DNA of 64,000 nucleotides from Bacteroidetes oral taxon 274 str. F0058 (GCA_000163695.1 GG774889.1:4560-68559), one strand, 5' to 3'; numbered from the stretch's first letter, positions 26,731 through 35,934 are shown. The notes: generated from the sequence alone by a model not told the origin. Numbers and translations are program-made.

Positions 26731-27123
26731 ATGACTAGTATTAAATTAACTTTTATCGTTTATGGAGACATTTTTGATGTCGATGAATTTTCTAAGATAA
26801 TAGGCAAATCTCCTACTGATTTTGCTTATAAAAATGATATACTAAAATTCAGAAGAAATACTGAAACTTTTTGGGAATATTCATTTCAAGAAGTTGTAAG
26901 CCTTTATATAGAAGATAGTATAAGCCTTTTTGAAAAAATCATAACCCCAAGTCTTGAAGATGTTTCTTCATTTATACAAAAAAATAATTTGACGTCTAAA
27001 ATGCTTTTCAAAATAAAAACAAACAAAGAACCATCGCCCGCTATTGTATTTAATAATAACATTATTAACTTGCTTAATAAGATAAATGGTTGGATTGATT
27101 TAGATTTATATATTAATAAATAA
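26731..27123 (+). CDS. DUF4279-like putative immunity protein
   Basis: A 130-residue protein with the DUF4279 layout: ITFxVYGDIFDVDEFSKIIG (here KLTFIVYGDIFDVDEFSKII), SPTDFAYKNDILKFRRNTE, WEYSF and a C-terminal beta-rich half ending GWIDLDLYINK. DUF4279 proteins occur behind polymorphic toxins and behave as immunity proteins. It starts 9 bases after the toxin stop and is intact although the toxin module is frameshifted. Confidence 0.6.
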   Translation: MTSIKLTFIVYGDIFDVDEFSKIIGKSPTDFAYKNDILKFRRNTETFWEYSFQEVVSLYIEDSISLFEKIITPSLEDVSSFIQKNNLTSKMLFKIKTNKEPSPAIVFNNNIINLLNKINGWIDLDLYINK

Positions 27124-27131
27124 TAGGATAA

Positions 27132-27344
27132 TGCTTCAGATGTATTGTTAAAATCACAACTACAACACTCTCATTAAGTGATGATTGTAAGCCTCTTTAT
27201 ACTTTCCGTCAGTTGGGGCATTATGAGGAGGACGAGAAGACGAAGCTGTATTATAATAGGTACAGATATTACGACCCGAGTACAGGAGGGTATATAAGTC
27301 AAGACCCGATAGGGCTGGCGGGGAATAATAATCTAACGGAATGA
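27132..27344 (+). pseudogene. Rhs tip with the toxin deleted
   Basis: The frame CKPLYTFRQLGHYEEDEKTK and LYYNRYRYYDPSTGGYISQ runs to PIGLAGNNNLTE and stops where other modules continue with NPTLYGY and a toxin. The stop lies 18 bases before the next gene, so the toxin domain was removed and only the immunity-type gene remains. Confidence 0.55.
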
Positions 27345-27362
27345 TTTAAAAGTTAAACAATT

Positions 27363-27989
27363 ATGGACTTATATGATAAAATATTAAACAAAGAAGATAT
27401 TGAAAGTATTATTGAGTTAATAAAAGAAGATAAAAAAATAATAACTCGTTTATATTCTTATGAAACAATATTTTCAAAAACACTTAACTACCTGTTGGTT
27501 AATAGAAATAAAAATACTGATTTGGAATATCTATTTACTATATTTATTGATATACTTAGTGGAAGTCTTATTAATAAGCCAAGCGATTTATTAAGTTGTA
27601 TTCAAAAGATAAAAAACAAAAACAACCAAATACTATTTTTAAAAACAATAATACACCATCGATTAGTAAATGATGACTTTTTAATTTCCCTTGGGGTGAA
27701 TAAATTTGTATTCGAACATTTACCTTACGATTTGTCATGGATAGAAATTCCGGTAATAAAATATGGTTCCAAAGCTATTATATCTGCAACAGAAAAATTA
27801 TCCATAGTGCAAATTTGTCCTCTTATAGATTGTATAGAAGATACTTCCTTAATCGAATATTTGGTAGGATGGGCATTTGAAGAAGACAAATTAAATGACA
27901 GTGGTATTGATTATTTTATGCAAAATTATGAGAAGAAATACAATTTAATAAGAAATATAAAACAAAAAGAGAACAATATTATCCGTTAA
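27363..27989 (+). CDS. Putative orphan immunity protein, 208 residues
   Basis: A largely helical, lysine- and isoleucine-rich protein (MDLYDKILNKEDIESIIELI) with a HEAT-like pattern of repeated short helices and a C-terminal LIEYLVGWAFEEDKLNDSGI. It is intact, follows an Rhs tip that has lost its toxin, and is very AT-rich. Family not recognised. Confidence 0.48.
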   Translation: MDLYDKILNKEDIESIIELIKEDKKIITRLYSYETIFSKTLNYLLVNRNKNTDLEYLFTIFIDILSGSLINKPSDLLSCIQKIKNKNNQILFLKTIIHHRLVNDDFLISLGVNKFVFEHLPYDLSWIEIPVIKYGSKAIISATEKLSIVQICPLIDCIEDTSLIEYLVGWAFEEDKLNDSGIDYFMQNYEKKYNLIRNIKQKENNIIR

Positions 27990-28040
27990 GCATGTTGTAG
28001 ATTCAACAGGTACTATTGATTTTAATTAAAATGATATTTT

Positions 28041-28385
28041 ATGGATGAATTATTAGTTTTTTCGAACAATAAGACAGGCGATAAGGTCGGTGTGTATTAT
28101 AATGCATGGCTATTTATAATCAGGTGTATATTAGCGAAGTATGCACATAAAACGCCCAAAGAGGCAGATGAGATTCTAAAAAAGCATTATTACAAGAAAC
28201 CGGAAGATTATGATGACATTATATGTATAAGTCATGAAACGGAATACCATTGGGCTATGTTGGGGGCTTATGGTGAACAATATTGGCTGAAAGGAGTTAG
28301 TGTCCAAATGCCAATTGACTATAACGAATGGTATGATGATTGCATAAAGGAAAACAAATTGCACAACCCTTTTAAATGGTTTTGA
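28041..28385 (+). CDS. Putative orphan immunity protein, 114 residues
   Basis: A protein beginning MDELLVFSNNKTGDKVGVYY with WLFIIRCILAKY and a tryptophan-rich C-terminal half (HWAMLGAYGEQYWLKGV, NPFKWF). The bases upstream (27990-28024) still encode a fragment HVVDSTGTIDFN followed by a stop, a likely toxin tail. Immunity role by position only. Confidence 0.45.
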   Translation: MDELLVFSNNKTGDKVGVYYNAWLFIIRCILAKYAHKTPKEADEILKKHYYKKPEDYDDIICISHETEYHWAMLGAYGEQYWLKGVSVQMPIDYNEWYDDCIKENKLHNPFKWF

Positions 28386-28460
28386 AACCCATAATAAGAG
28401 AATAAACTATGGCAAAATCTTCTTTTTGTATCTGCTCTGTCTCCGTTTTCACACTACCTC

Positions 28461-28555
28461 GACGTTTATACCATTTTAAGTACCAAGGATATTACGAGGG
28501 CGCAGGAGCCCCCCTAATAAGAATAATTAAAGGAACATGTTCATGGATAAAATAA
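28461..28555 (+). pseudogene. Degenerate Rhs tip
   Basis: YHFKYQGYYEGAG is recognisable as the core (F.YQGQYED) but is followed by unrelated residues and a stop overlapping the next gene. It marks the boundary of another eroded module. Confidence 0.4.
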
Positions 28556-29010
28556 AAACATTTATAGAGTCGGATATCTATAATTCAGTTTTGAATACGG
28601 TTGAGGATAGTTTGAGGATCGAAGTGAACAAAAAAACTCCACCAATTACTATGCTAAATTACGACCTATCACTTCTTAAGGCTTCAAATCTATCCATCGA
28701 AGCGATAAGTAGCACTATATCCGTAGATGATAAAGTATGTCAATTTATTATTTCGAAAATTGTGTTTTACATAAACCGGAAAAAAGAGGATAATAATGAG
28801 TATCCGGAAGGAGAGAATTTAGACGAAGATGAATTGCCAATAACGAGAGAAGTATTGCCCTATTATAAGGACTTTATGTTCAGCTCTTTGATTGAGTACT
28901 GTTTATTGAAAAGTACCTCGTCAGAACTATTCGCATATTTAAGAAAAACAAGAATGCCTCATGCAAAAAAATACGAAAAGGAACTAAGGGAGATTTACAG
29001 TAAACTATGA
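28543..29010 (+). CDS. Putative orphan immunity protein, 155 residues
   Basis: An acidic protein starting MDKIKTFIESDIYNSVLNTV, with an acidic block (EYPEGENLDEDELPITREV) and a basic C-terminal helix. The second ATG (28543) is preferred because AGGA at 28531 is then 8 bases away; the first ATG at 28537 is the alternative. Family not recognised. Confidence 0.48.
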   Translation: MDKIKTFIESDIYNSVLNTVEDSLRIEVNKKTPPITMLNYDLSLLKASNLSIEAISSTISVDDKVCQFIISKIVFYINRKKEDNNEYPEGENLDEDELPITREVLPYYKDFMFSSLIEYCLLKSTSSELFAYLRKTRMPHAKKYEKELREIYSKL

Positions 29011-29236
29011 GAGCAAAAAATTTTTTTCTGGTTCATCCAACATTTCGAGTGATAGAGCCCCAAAGAAGAAAACCGCTGAACGAATTGTATATTTTAATAA
29101 CTACAAGCAAATGTACAGTTATGAACAACAGTTTTCTATACCATACGTGGGGTCTATATAACCACAAAGAGGTAATGAAGAGAACGGCATACGAATTTAG
29201 AAATGAACGCTATTTCTTAACAACAATAAAACTAAA
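29011..29236. other. Eroded spacer, possible toxin remnant
   Basis: No convincing intact gene. One frame (29009-29161) reads KKTAERIVYFNNYKQMYSYE and ends IPYVGSI, and another (29007-29240) is open for 77 codons, but neither shows a family motif. Most likely it is the remains of a toxin whose immunity gene is the 361-residue gene that follows. Confidence 0.35.
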
Positions 29237-30322
29237 ATGAATATTAATTGGCAACATTATCAAGCACCGTACAAGGAGGCAATTGAAGAGATACCTCATC
29301 AATTACAGTATCTTTTTTCTACCGAAGACTCGTCAGAAGATATTGAGTATTTCCTTTATAACGAACTGGCTCCCAATATAAGACATCAATATAAAATATA
29401 TAACATAATAGAACCTGTAATTGAAGTTATGGAGTTCAACATTCTCCAAAAAGGAAAGATTCAATACAAAATTGAGATTTTAAACTTTTTAGGATATATC
29501 TTTCAAGAGTATATCCGAGACGAAAATTGTATTTTGGTACCCCCTATCGAATATCAGGTTGCTGCACCAAAGTTATCATTACAATGTTCTGACGAGTTTA
29601 AATTATATAAACGATTTCAATCCTTTGTAAAAAGAGTATTCCCCGACAATACTGAGACTCAAATACCGGAAGTCATTTTTTATAAATCCGTATTGGATAA
29701 CAGTCAAAAAACTTTTGAAACGCTGATGCATAATGCTAACTTACAAAATATAGGAGCGTCTCTTTTTGCATGTGGATTGATGAGTTTCAAAAATCCCAAT
29801 TTGAGAATCCATAACCTAAACATAACTCAACAGAATAGCATTACTAATTTGGGATTATGCATAAATCGAATGGAATTTGACGAAAGACTTGCGATTAATT
29901 CACTTTCTACACCCACACGACATTCATTTGTATGGGGGAATGGCTATGAATGTGTATTGGCAACATCATCAATGATGATTGATAGTTTACATAAAGATTT
30001 AAGAAAGCAAAAAAACACTATCAACAATATAATGAATGGGTACGAAACAATAAAAAGAATAAACATTGATGAAGAAATAGATTTTCCACCCCATAGGTTT
30101 ATGTTAGAAGATTTGAGTAGTGTTTTATTTCAAGAACATCTTGGTAAAGGGATTTTGATCGACAAAAACGATCTAACCGAAATACAATTATACTTTTATA
30201 ACTTACTATCAAAAGAGTATCGTACTCACACTTACACGCTCCTTTATGCTGGAATAATTCCCAATGGGATGTCAATTGAAGATGCTAACAATATAGATGA
30301 TATTTACAATTGCTACAACTAA
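29237..30322 (+). CDS. Large putative orphan immunity protein, 361 residues
   Basis: The largest intact gene of the array. It starts MNINWQHYQAPYKEAIEEIP and has no signal peptide or membrane helix. Helical and strand segments alternate throughout, for example IEILNFLGYIFQEYIRDENC and HRFMLEDLSSVLFQEHLGKG. I do not recognise the family. Its place between eroded Rhs pieces suggests immunity or a module-associated function, but size alone leaves other roles open. Confidence 0.45.
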   Translation: MNINWQHYQAPYKEAIEEIPHQLQYLFSTEDSSEDIEYFLYNELAPNIRHQYKIYNIIEPVIEVMEFNILQKGKIQYKIEILNFLGYIFQEYIRDENCILVPPIEYQVAAPKLSLQCSDEFKLYKRFQSFVKRVFPDNTETQIPEVIFYKSVLDNSQKTFETLMHNANLQNIGASLFACGLMSFKNPNLRIHNLNITQQNSITNLGLCINRMEFDERLAINSLSTPTRHSFVWGNGYECVLATSSMMIDSLHKDLRKQKNTINNIMNGYETIKRINIDEEIDFPPHRFMLEDLSSVLFQEHLGKGILIDKNDLTEIQLYFYNLLSKEYRTHTYTLLYAGIIPNGMSIEDANNIDDIYNCYN

Positions 30323-30420
30323 AAGGGACATGGGTTAATAATGGTAAAGTAACACTCAAAATCGGGAGTCATATCTGTAATAAGAACTATAAACAGTAAT
30401 AAATTTTAATGCACAAGCGT

Positions 30421-30447
30421 AAAGGCAGGGATATATTCCTTGCCTTT
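30421..30447 (+). repeat. Array hairpin repeat, copy 2
   Basis: Same hairpin as at 20750 with one loop change (ATAT for ATTT). It is followed by the same 110-bp stretch leading into a frameshifted Rhs tip. Confidence 0.78.
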
Positions 30448-30479
30448 CGCTATTTTTGCATCTAAAACCAACGGAAAAT

Positions 30480-30624
30480 AAGCCAACGAGAAGGTTCGTG
30501 ACTTTATGCTTCGTAATGGGAGTTTTACATCTACGGAAAATTTCGTACCTTCGCAGGACGTTCTTTGAACGGAATTGCCCGTTACGCTACCAAGGGCAGT
30601 ATAAGTGTAGATGATAAAAATGTT
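30480..30624 (+). pseudogene. Frameshifted Rhs tip without toxin
   Basis: DNA matching the Rhs core from the EFDIYG segment to RYQGQY is present, but base changes move it out of frame: the frame carrying GRSLN reads on as GIARYATKGSISVDDKNV and stops. The DNA then joins directly to an immunity-type gene. Confidence 0.5.
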
Positions 30625-30630
30625 TGATTT

Positions 30631-31068
30631 ATGAATAATTATTATGATAATATCTTAATTAAATATGTAGAAGAACAGAAAATAAATTATACCATTATTT
30701 CAAACCTTTCTTACTACGTAGAAAACCTAAGTAAGCACTTCCTATTTGCGGGAGGGCGAATTGATTTTAGTAATTTAAATAATAACAAATTTGTAAAATC
30801 CGATCAAAGGAATATCTCTTTTGATGCCGCCAATTTTATTAAGAAATTAATAGAAGAGAAAAAATGTAGTAAGGATGACGTCATAATTTATATTGGAGAT
30901 AGTTTGACGGAGAATGGGTATGAGTTTTTGGGGGAGGATTTATTAAAGATTGTTCCTTTTTTAGTAAATGAAATACCTCAACATCATTATTTATTATCTA
31001 AAGATTTCAAAAAGATTATTTGTATATCATTTGAGAATGAAATAGAATTTGGTGAAGTTTCTCGGTAA
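30631..31068 (+). CDS. Putative orphan immunity protein, 145 residues
   Basis: An acidic alpha/beta protein (MNNYYDNILIKYVEEQKINY, FLFAGGRIDFSNLNN, VIIYIGDSLTENGYEFLGED) with no export signal. It sits between an eroded Rhs tip and the third hairpin repeat. Family not recognised. Confidence 0.48.
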   Translation: MNNYYDNILIKYVEEQKINYTIISNLSYYVENLSKHFLFAGGRIDFSNLNNNKFVKSDQRNISFDAANFIKKLIEEKKCSKDDVIIYIGDSLTENGYEFLGEDLLKIVPFLVNEIPQHHYLLSKDFKKIICISFENEIEFGEVSR

Positions 31069-31135
31069 TATTCCAGACTATGAGTTTTGACCGCAACAAT
31101 CGGATAAACAGCTATAAATTTTAAAGCAAAAGTGT

Positions 31136-31162
31136 AAAGGCAGGGATATTTTCCTTGCCTTT
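31136..31162 (+). repeat. Array hairpin repeat, copy 3
   Basis: Identical in the 11-bp stem to the copy at 20750, again followed by about 110 bp that lead into an Rhs tip. Confidence 0.8.
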
Positions 31163-31196
31163 TGCCGTTTTTGCATCTAAAACCAACGGAAAATAA

Positions 31197-31827
31197 GTCA
31201 ACGAGAAGGTTTCAGGGCTTTATCCTTCGGAATGGAAATTTGACATCTACGGAAATTTTCGTACTTTCGCAGGACGTTCTTTGAATGGGATTCTCCGTTC
31301 CGCTATCAAGGGCAGTATGAAGACAGTAAAAACAGGCTTGTATTACAACCGTTTTAGGTACTATGACCCAAGTACAGGAGCATACATAAGTCAAGACCCG
31401 ATAGGGTTGGCGGGTGGAAGTAGATTATATGGGTATGTTCATGATACAAATAGTTGGCTTTATATACTTGGACTACATAAGAATAATAACAGTACAGTCG
31501 GCGATTGGGTTCTTTATGATATAGTGGATGCAAAACTGGGGAACACGCAAAAGTAGGTATTGGCAAAGCTGAAGACGTTATGGCTAATGGTACAAACAGA
31601 CGTGCACATACTATTGCAAGACTTGCCAAAAAAATTCGAGATTTAGAAATGCTGAACCGATAATAATTTCTACTTATAAAGGCATTACCAAAGGGGAGAT
31701 GAAAGAAATTAAAGCTGCGAGGGTTCGAAAACTGAGAGAGGAAGGACTTGAATTACCTCTAAATCGGGAAAAAGATAAACGTTATAAACCAAATAAATCA
31801 AGAAAATTAAGTAAAGGCTGTTATTAA
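31197..31827 (+). pseudogene. Rhs tip with nuclease-like toxin broken by two frameshifts
   Basis: The Rhs frame is kept open by two compensating indels: RSLN is followed by GILRSAIKGSMKTVKT instead of the DCPFRYQGQYED-SET of sisters, then returns to GLYYNRFRYYDPSTGAYIS. The toxin starts VGDWVLYDIVDAKLG and stops at 31556. It resumes in a second frame (EHAKVGIGKAEDVMANGTNR) and again in a third (AEPIIISTYKGITKGEMKEI to SRKLSKGCY). The basic C-terminus and VLYDIVD...KVGIG arrangement suggest a nuclease, perhaps GIY-YIG-like; this is tentative. Confidence 0.52.
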
Positions 31828-31843
31828 CAATGCGAAAATAGTT

Positions 31844-32311
31844 ATGGATGAGAAAATTAAAGTTTTTTTACAGATTGAAATTCCTCGGCTTAATGAGGAT
31901 GTTGATATAGCTTCTATACGACAAAGGTTAAATGATCATGTAAAATCTCTTATTCCTATGATCAATATTCAAGATTTAATGGATTGGAGTCTTTTGATAT
32001 GTGTAACTTTTCGGTCTACAAATGGAATTGGCGTTTTTAAGCGAGCAAGACGTTACTCTTCAGATAAAGAATTTGAATTTTCTATTTCTGTTACTATTCC
32101 GAATGACAATCAGGCTTTGTATGGGCTTTCCAAAGTAAAAGAGGCATTTTATACACCACTGAATGACAAGAATTTTTATATATTAAAGTTTAATTTTGAA
32201 AATTACAATAATTTACACGAATACATTCTTGAAAGTTCTAAACTTGCAATCGATTTGGCTTTTACAAAAGGTATTACATGTAATGGCAAAAAAATTAAGT
32301 TTCAAAAATAA
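31844..32311 (+). CDS. Putative immunity protein, 155 residues
   Basis: An alpha/beta protein beginning MDEKIKVFLQIEIPRLNEDV with WSLLICVTFRSTNGIGVFKR and EFEFSISVTIPND strands and a helical C-terminus. It starts 17 bases after the broken toxin and is intact. It resembles an Imm family I cannot name with confidence. Confidence 0.5.
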   Translation: MDEKIKVFLQIEIPRLNEDVDIASIRQRLNDHVKSLIPMINIQDLMDWSLLICVTFRSTNGIGVFKRARRYSSDKEFEFSISVTIPNDNQALYGLSKVKEAFYTPLNDKNFYILKFNFENYNNLHEYILESSKLAIDLAFTKGITCNGKKIKFQK

Positions 32312-32339
32312 GGATTCCAAACATGTTAATGAGTATAAA

Positions 32340-32565
32340 AACTTTACATCTACGGAAAAATTCGTACCTTCGCAGGACGTTCTTTGAACAGGATTCTCCG
32401 TTCGCTACTACTCGCCCGATGAAATGTCTATGAAGTTGTAAACCTTTTGAAGTAGAATCTTCCACGATAGCTCCCGCATTTGATCAAATAGGACTCGGGA
32501 CTCAATACAAAGCACCTCTCTCAGTTGGAAATTTAGTTAAGCGTGGAATATTAAAAACCGGTAAA
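32340..32565 (+). pseudogene. Rhs fragment joined to a TNT-like toxin tail
   Basis: DNA for the Rhs core (the RTFAGRSL region, out of frame) is followed from 32434 by a frame reading PFEVESSTIAPAFDQIGLG and TQYKAPLSVGNLVKRGIL. The GLGTQY...V.NLV..G.L pattern resembles the C-terminal end of TNT-type NAD glycohydrolase toxins. Most of the toxin is missing and it runs in frame into the next coding stretch. Confidence 0.45.
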
Positions 32566-32802
32566 ATGAATAAAGATGAACTGAAAAAAGAATTGGACAG
32601 ATTAAATGTCAGCCAAGATAAATATTCTTTGGAGGGTTCTATTGCGAATTGGAATACAATAGTATTAGTTCAGGACTATAAAAGATGGAAAGTCATTTAT
32701 GTAGATGAATAAGGGCATCAAGAAGAGTTAAAGGTATTTGAAAAAGAAGATGATGCTTGTTTGTATATATACAATAAATTCAAACGGATAATAGATATGT
32801 AG
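32566..32802 (+). pseudogene. Immunity gene disrupted by a nonsense codon
   Basis: From the ATG at 32566 the frame reads MNKDELKKELDRLNVSQDKY, YSLEGSIANWN and WKVIYVDE, then TAA at 32710. It continues in frame GHQEELKVFEKEDDACLYIY to the stop at 32800. The same pattern (YSL.G...W.VYY.E.G...LKVF..EDEAC.Y) occurs in intact small immunity-type proteins, so this is one inactivating substitution. It is the clearest decayed immunity gene in the array. Confidence 0.5.
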
Positions 32803-32846
32803 TATAGATTTTGCGAAACAAATGGTTTAATCAAATATAATTAATT

Positions 32847-33404
32847 ATGAACAAAGTTGCCAATATTAGTTTAGGCTCATCATTCGCCGGAATAGGTAGA
32901 ATAGGAGGAAATATCCCTGTTTGTTTTCTTGAAAAAATGGAAGACATAGAGGGCTTTAAGTTTTATCTGACAATTCAAAATCCTGATAATACAGATGAAT
33001 ATATATCTATCTTCATACCGGATAGCTATGATACAATGGTGGATAATAATATTTATCCCAATTGTTCTTTAAAGGTTTTCACCCATTCGTTTTCAGATGA
33101 GAGCAATAATAGCTTTTACACATTGGAAGGGCTTCATAAATCATCTCTTACAGAATATAAAGAAGTAGAAAATGGAATATTCGGTTTCGTTACGAAAGCT
33201 CAGCGACCTCAGTTAATCCAAGATGAAGATTATTTTTTTAGAAAATTAGAAGAAGATGAGTTTACTTTCTTTTTGCAAATAGATGAAGATTATTATCCTG
33301 AGAGTTTAATTTCAGGGAACTATATATTGGGGTATGGCGCAATATATTTGTACAAGCATAATATAAATGGTAAAATAATAGCAGGCTTTTGGCAATATTC
33401 GTAA
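32847..33404 (+). CDS. DUF1963-like putative immunity protein
   Basis: A 185-residue beta-rich protein. The GIGRIGGNIPVCFLEKM start and the C-terminal FTFFLQIDEDYY...GYGAIYLYKH recall DUF1963-type proteins (GG.P......flaQid...G..yfF), which occur as immunity proteins. The match is by pattern and tentative. It is intact and precedes the longest preserved Rhs piece. Confidence 0.45.
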   Translation: MNKVANISLGSSFAGIGRIGGNIPVCFLEKMEDIEGFKFYLTIQNPDNTDEYISIFIPDSYDTMVDNNIYPNCSLKVFTHSFSDESNNSFYTLEGLHKSSLTEYKEVENGIFGFVTKAQRPQLIQDEDYFFRKLEEDEFTFFLQIDEDYYPESLISGNYILGYGAIYLYKHNINGKIIAGFWQYS

Positions 33405-33531
33405 TTTGTCAATAGCACCCACCTTAATATGATCGTTCGTACCTTTGGGGAGATGATTTTCGCCTTTTAGAAACACTCAATGTAATAACGGTAAGACCGT
33501 GCAGTTTGAATACGCCCCACTCTGTCGCTGA

Positions 33532-34038
33532 ATCTCTAAGAGCTACCAAGGCATCACCAAGCGCTGGCTCTGGAACGGCAACACCCCGCTGCACGACAAA
33601 AACGAGATAACAACCTGGGTCTTCGACGAAGGCACGTTACGACCCGCAGCAAAGCTTGTCGGCGATAAGGCGTACAGTATTATTACCGATTATCTTGGTA
33701 CATCTGCGGAAATGTATGATGCTGAAGGCATAAAAACTTGGCAGGCGGAGTTTGACGTCTACGGAAAATTTCGTACCTTCGCAGGACGTTCTTTGAATGA
33801 TTGCCCGTTCCGCTACCAAGGGCAGTACGAGGATGCAGAGACGGGATTGTACTATAACAGGTTTAGGTACTACGACCCAAGTATGGGGACTTACATAAGT
33901 AAAGAACCCATAGGATTCGTTGACAGTAATCCTACGTTGTACGGATACACTATCGACAGTAATACGATAATAGACCTTTGGGAATTGGATTGTGAGCTGC
34001 CACAAAGAAAATACAAACACATCACACAATTCCTATAG
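33532..34038 (+). pseudogene. Long displaced Rhs core with frameshifted HHxIP-type toxin
   Basis: The frame covers a long core stretch: SKSYQGITKRWLWNGNTPLH, TTWVFDEGTLRPAAKLVG, YSIITDYLGTSAEMYDAEG, FDVYGKFRTFAGRSLNDC, then DPSMGTYISKEPIGF and NPTLYGYTIDSN. It ends shortly after the toxin begins (ELPQRKYKHITQFL). In the next frame the toxin goes on THHTIPIAVYKTFPFYGNHQ and KLTHEDDLKLDDVKHIAR to a stop near 34165. The HHxIP sequence recalls AHH/HNH-type nuclease toxins. Confidence 0.6.
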
Positions 34039-34251
34039 CGGTTTATAAAACTTTTCCTTTTTATGGTAACCATCAAAAATATAACGAGTATATCTATAAA
34101 AAGAGAACTAAACTTACACATGAAGACGACTTAAAATTAGATGACGTTAAGCACATTGCAAGATGAGTAGAAGGAATTAGATAGGCAAAACACGGGCTTC
34201 CGACAAGAGTCTAAATGAGTATTTTGGAGAACTAAAACAAAAAGACAAATT

Positions 34252-34908
34252 ATGTATAAAAGAGTATGGATAGAAACAGACCCGCGAATTATGGGTGTAA
34301 AGAATGGAGTATATCAAGTAGAACTAAAAGAGAATAAGTCTTTCGTTTCAAAGGAAGAAAAGGATTACTATGAGAGTTACTTTGCTAGTGATATTAATGC
34401 ATTTTTATTAGAAGGCTTTAAAAAAATTAACGAAAAGAGGATAACATGTATCACCTATTTCCCTTTAAAAGGGGCACGCGAAACGGACTTTATCGTAGGA
34501 GTACCACATGAACGAGGAATAGACTTTCTGGTAACTGAAAAATGTCTGGACGTGTTAGAAAGCTTCAAACTACCCACTTATAACAAGTTCAAAGTGAATA
34601 TCGAAGGCTTTTCAAGTAATTATTTTGCGGTCGGTTTTCCAATGGTGCCTAATCACTTTGTTGATTATTCGAATAGTATATTTGTGGATTTGGCAACAAA
34701 AGAACGTATACAAATAGCAGATAGGGAAGAATATAAAAAATCCTTTTCTATAGGAGACAGGAAAATTGCAGTAAAGTACAGGCTTGATTATGATATAATC
34801 GCCATACAACCTTTTGGCTTGTTCTTTTCTGAAAAATTAATTAATGCAATCGAAATGAATAAGTTAATCGGACTTCAAATAGAAGATACAGAGATGATAT
34901 TAGAGTAG
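34252..34908 (+). CDS. Putative immunity protein, 218 residues (Imm43-like pattern)
   Basis: An alpha/beta protein starting MYKRVWIETDPRIMGVKNGV. RGIDFLVTEKCLDVLESFKL followed by PTYNKFKVNIEGFSSNYFAV resembles the core of Imm43/DUF1629-type proteins, where a ligand-type domain ends in strand-helix repeats. The assignment is tentative. It is intact and lies behind the frameshifted HHxIP toxin. Confidence 0.5.
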   Translation: MYKRVWIETDPRIMGVKNGVYQVELKENKSFVSKEEKDYYESYFASDINAFLLEGFKKINEKRITCITYFPLKGARETDFIVGVPHERGIDFLVTEKCLDVLESFKLPTYNKFKVNIEGFSSNYFAVGFPMVPNHFVDYSNSIFVDLATKERIQIADREEYKKSFSIGDRKIAVKYRLDYDIIAIQPFGLFFSEKLINAIEMNKLIGLQIEDTEMILE

Positions 34909-34924
34909 GTCAACCTCCATTGGT

Positions 34925-35149
34925 GTGTGCTCCCTAAAAAAGGAATGGGAAACAGGAGGAGCTACTCGAGATAACGGTCAATTAGCAAAAGATATAGATA
35001 TTTCAAAAGGCAATGGAACAACTTGAGGTGGTAAACAAGCAGATAATTTTGAGATAATAGATGTGTCGAAAGGAAGTCTAACCGGTTCTATAAAAACAAT
35101 AGAGGTAAAAATGTGCTCCGCAACAGGCAAAATATTAAGGCAACAATAA
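34925..35149 (+). pseudogene. Toxin remnant with nonsense codon
   Basis: The frame reads KKEWETGGATRDNGQLAKDI and SKGNGTT, then TGA, then GGKQADNFEIIDVSKGSLTG and IKTIEVKMCSATGKILRQQ. No Rhs tip remains upstream. The next gene starts one base after its stop, keeping the toxin-immunity order. Family not recognised. Confidence 0.42.
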
Positions 35150-35150
35150 A

Positions 35151-35822
35151 ATGAATATTAGTAGAAAATCGATAGAGAAAGAAATAGTTAAAGAATTAAG
35201 ATCACGATTAGCCCCATTGGGATGGAGCTTGTTGAAGTCAGATACAAACTATTTTGCAAAAAAATATAGTGAGGATATAAGGTGGGGATTCACATTTTCG
35301 TTATATAACAAATGTCCTTATTCTTGTTTTTTTAAAGTTTATATTACATATATAAATTATACGGCGATAATAAAAGACTTGTTGACAAATACCCCTGAAG
35401 CTGATTTTATCCAAGATGTAGGTTTAGTGTCTTCCAAAATACCGCAGAAAGCACCCATACTTTCAATATCAGAACTTCAAGAAACTTCACAATTTGTTGA
35501 CAAACTAATAGATTTTCTTAATAAGTCGGAACAAGAGTTTTGGATTCCATATTCTAATATAGACAACACAATTAGTAACTTCAAACAAGACAATCATATT
35601 TATTGGCCTGTTTCAAATTTATCACAATTTACGGCTCATATGGTTTGTTTTGGTATTGAGCATAATCGAGTAGACATATTAAATATGGCAAAAGAAAAAG
35701 CAAAAAAATTACTTGAAACGGGCAATTATGAACGGGATAGAAATTTTGTCGTTTCACTAATAAATGCGGCTGAGAAACGTACTTTTGCACGAAATAAAAA
35801 AGGAGGTAAAACGAGAAGATGA
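35151..35822 (+). CDS. Putative orphan immunity protein, 223 residues
   Basis: Begins MNISRKSIEKEIVKELRSRL; central strands FTFSLYNKCPYSCFFKVYIT; C-terminal helices rich in lysine and arginine (KRTFARNKKGGKTRR). Its last codons overlap in another frame the start of an Rhs core fragment (35812), so the true C-terminus may have been replaced by that junction. Family not recognised. Confidence 0.48.
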   Translation: MNISRKSIEKEIVKELRSRLAPLGWSLLKSDTNYFAKKYSEDIRWGFTFSLYNKCPYSCFFKVYITYINYTAIIKDLLTNTPEADFIQDVGLVSSKIPQKAPILSISELQETSQFVDKLIDFLNKSEQEFWIPYSNIDNTISNFKQDNHIYWPVSNLSQFTAHMVCFGIEHNRVDILNMAKEKAKKLLETGNYERDRNFVVSLINAAEKRTFARNKKGGKTRR

Positions 35823-35934
35823 ACTAACCACTTGGGTGTTCGAAGGCTTTGTACCGATGGCAAAACTTGTAAACGGCAAAGCGTACGGCATAATAAACAA
35901 CCATATAGACAAGACCTATACGTTCGATAGATGA
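35812..35934 (+). pseudogene. Rhs core remnant
   Basis: REDELTTWVFEGFVPMAKLV and GKAYGIINNHIDKTYTFDR match the TTWVFDEGT..PAAKLVG.KAYSII segment of the 33532 module. It stops before the DYLGTP motif. A second small piece (GELVW) follows in another frame at about 35940. Confidence 0.5.

Noticed and set aside
27990..28024. TTGTAGATTCAACAG as a third copy of the IS1595-type end
   Set aside because: Only about 15 bp match, and the bases also encode a toxin-tail remnant HVVDSTGTIDFN; the longer match seen at 59274 and 63665 is missing.
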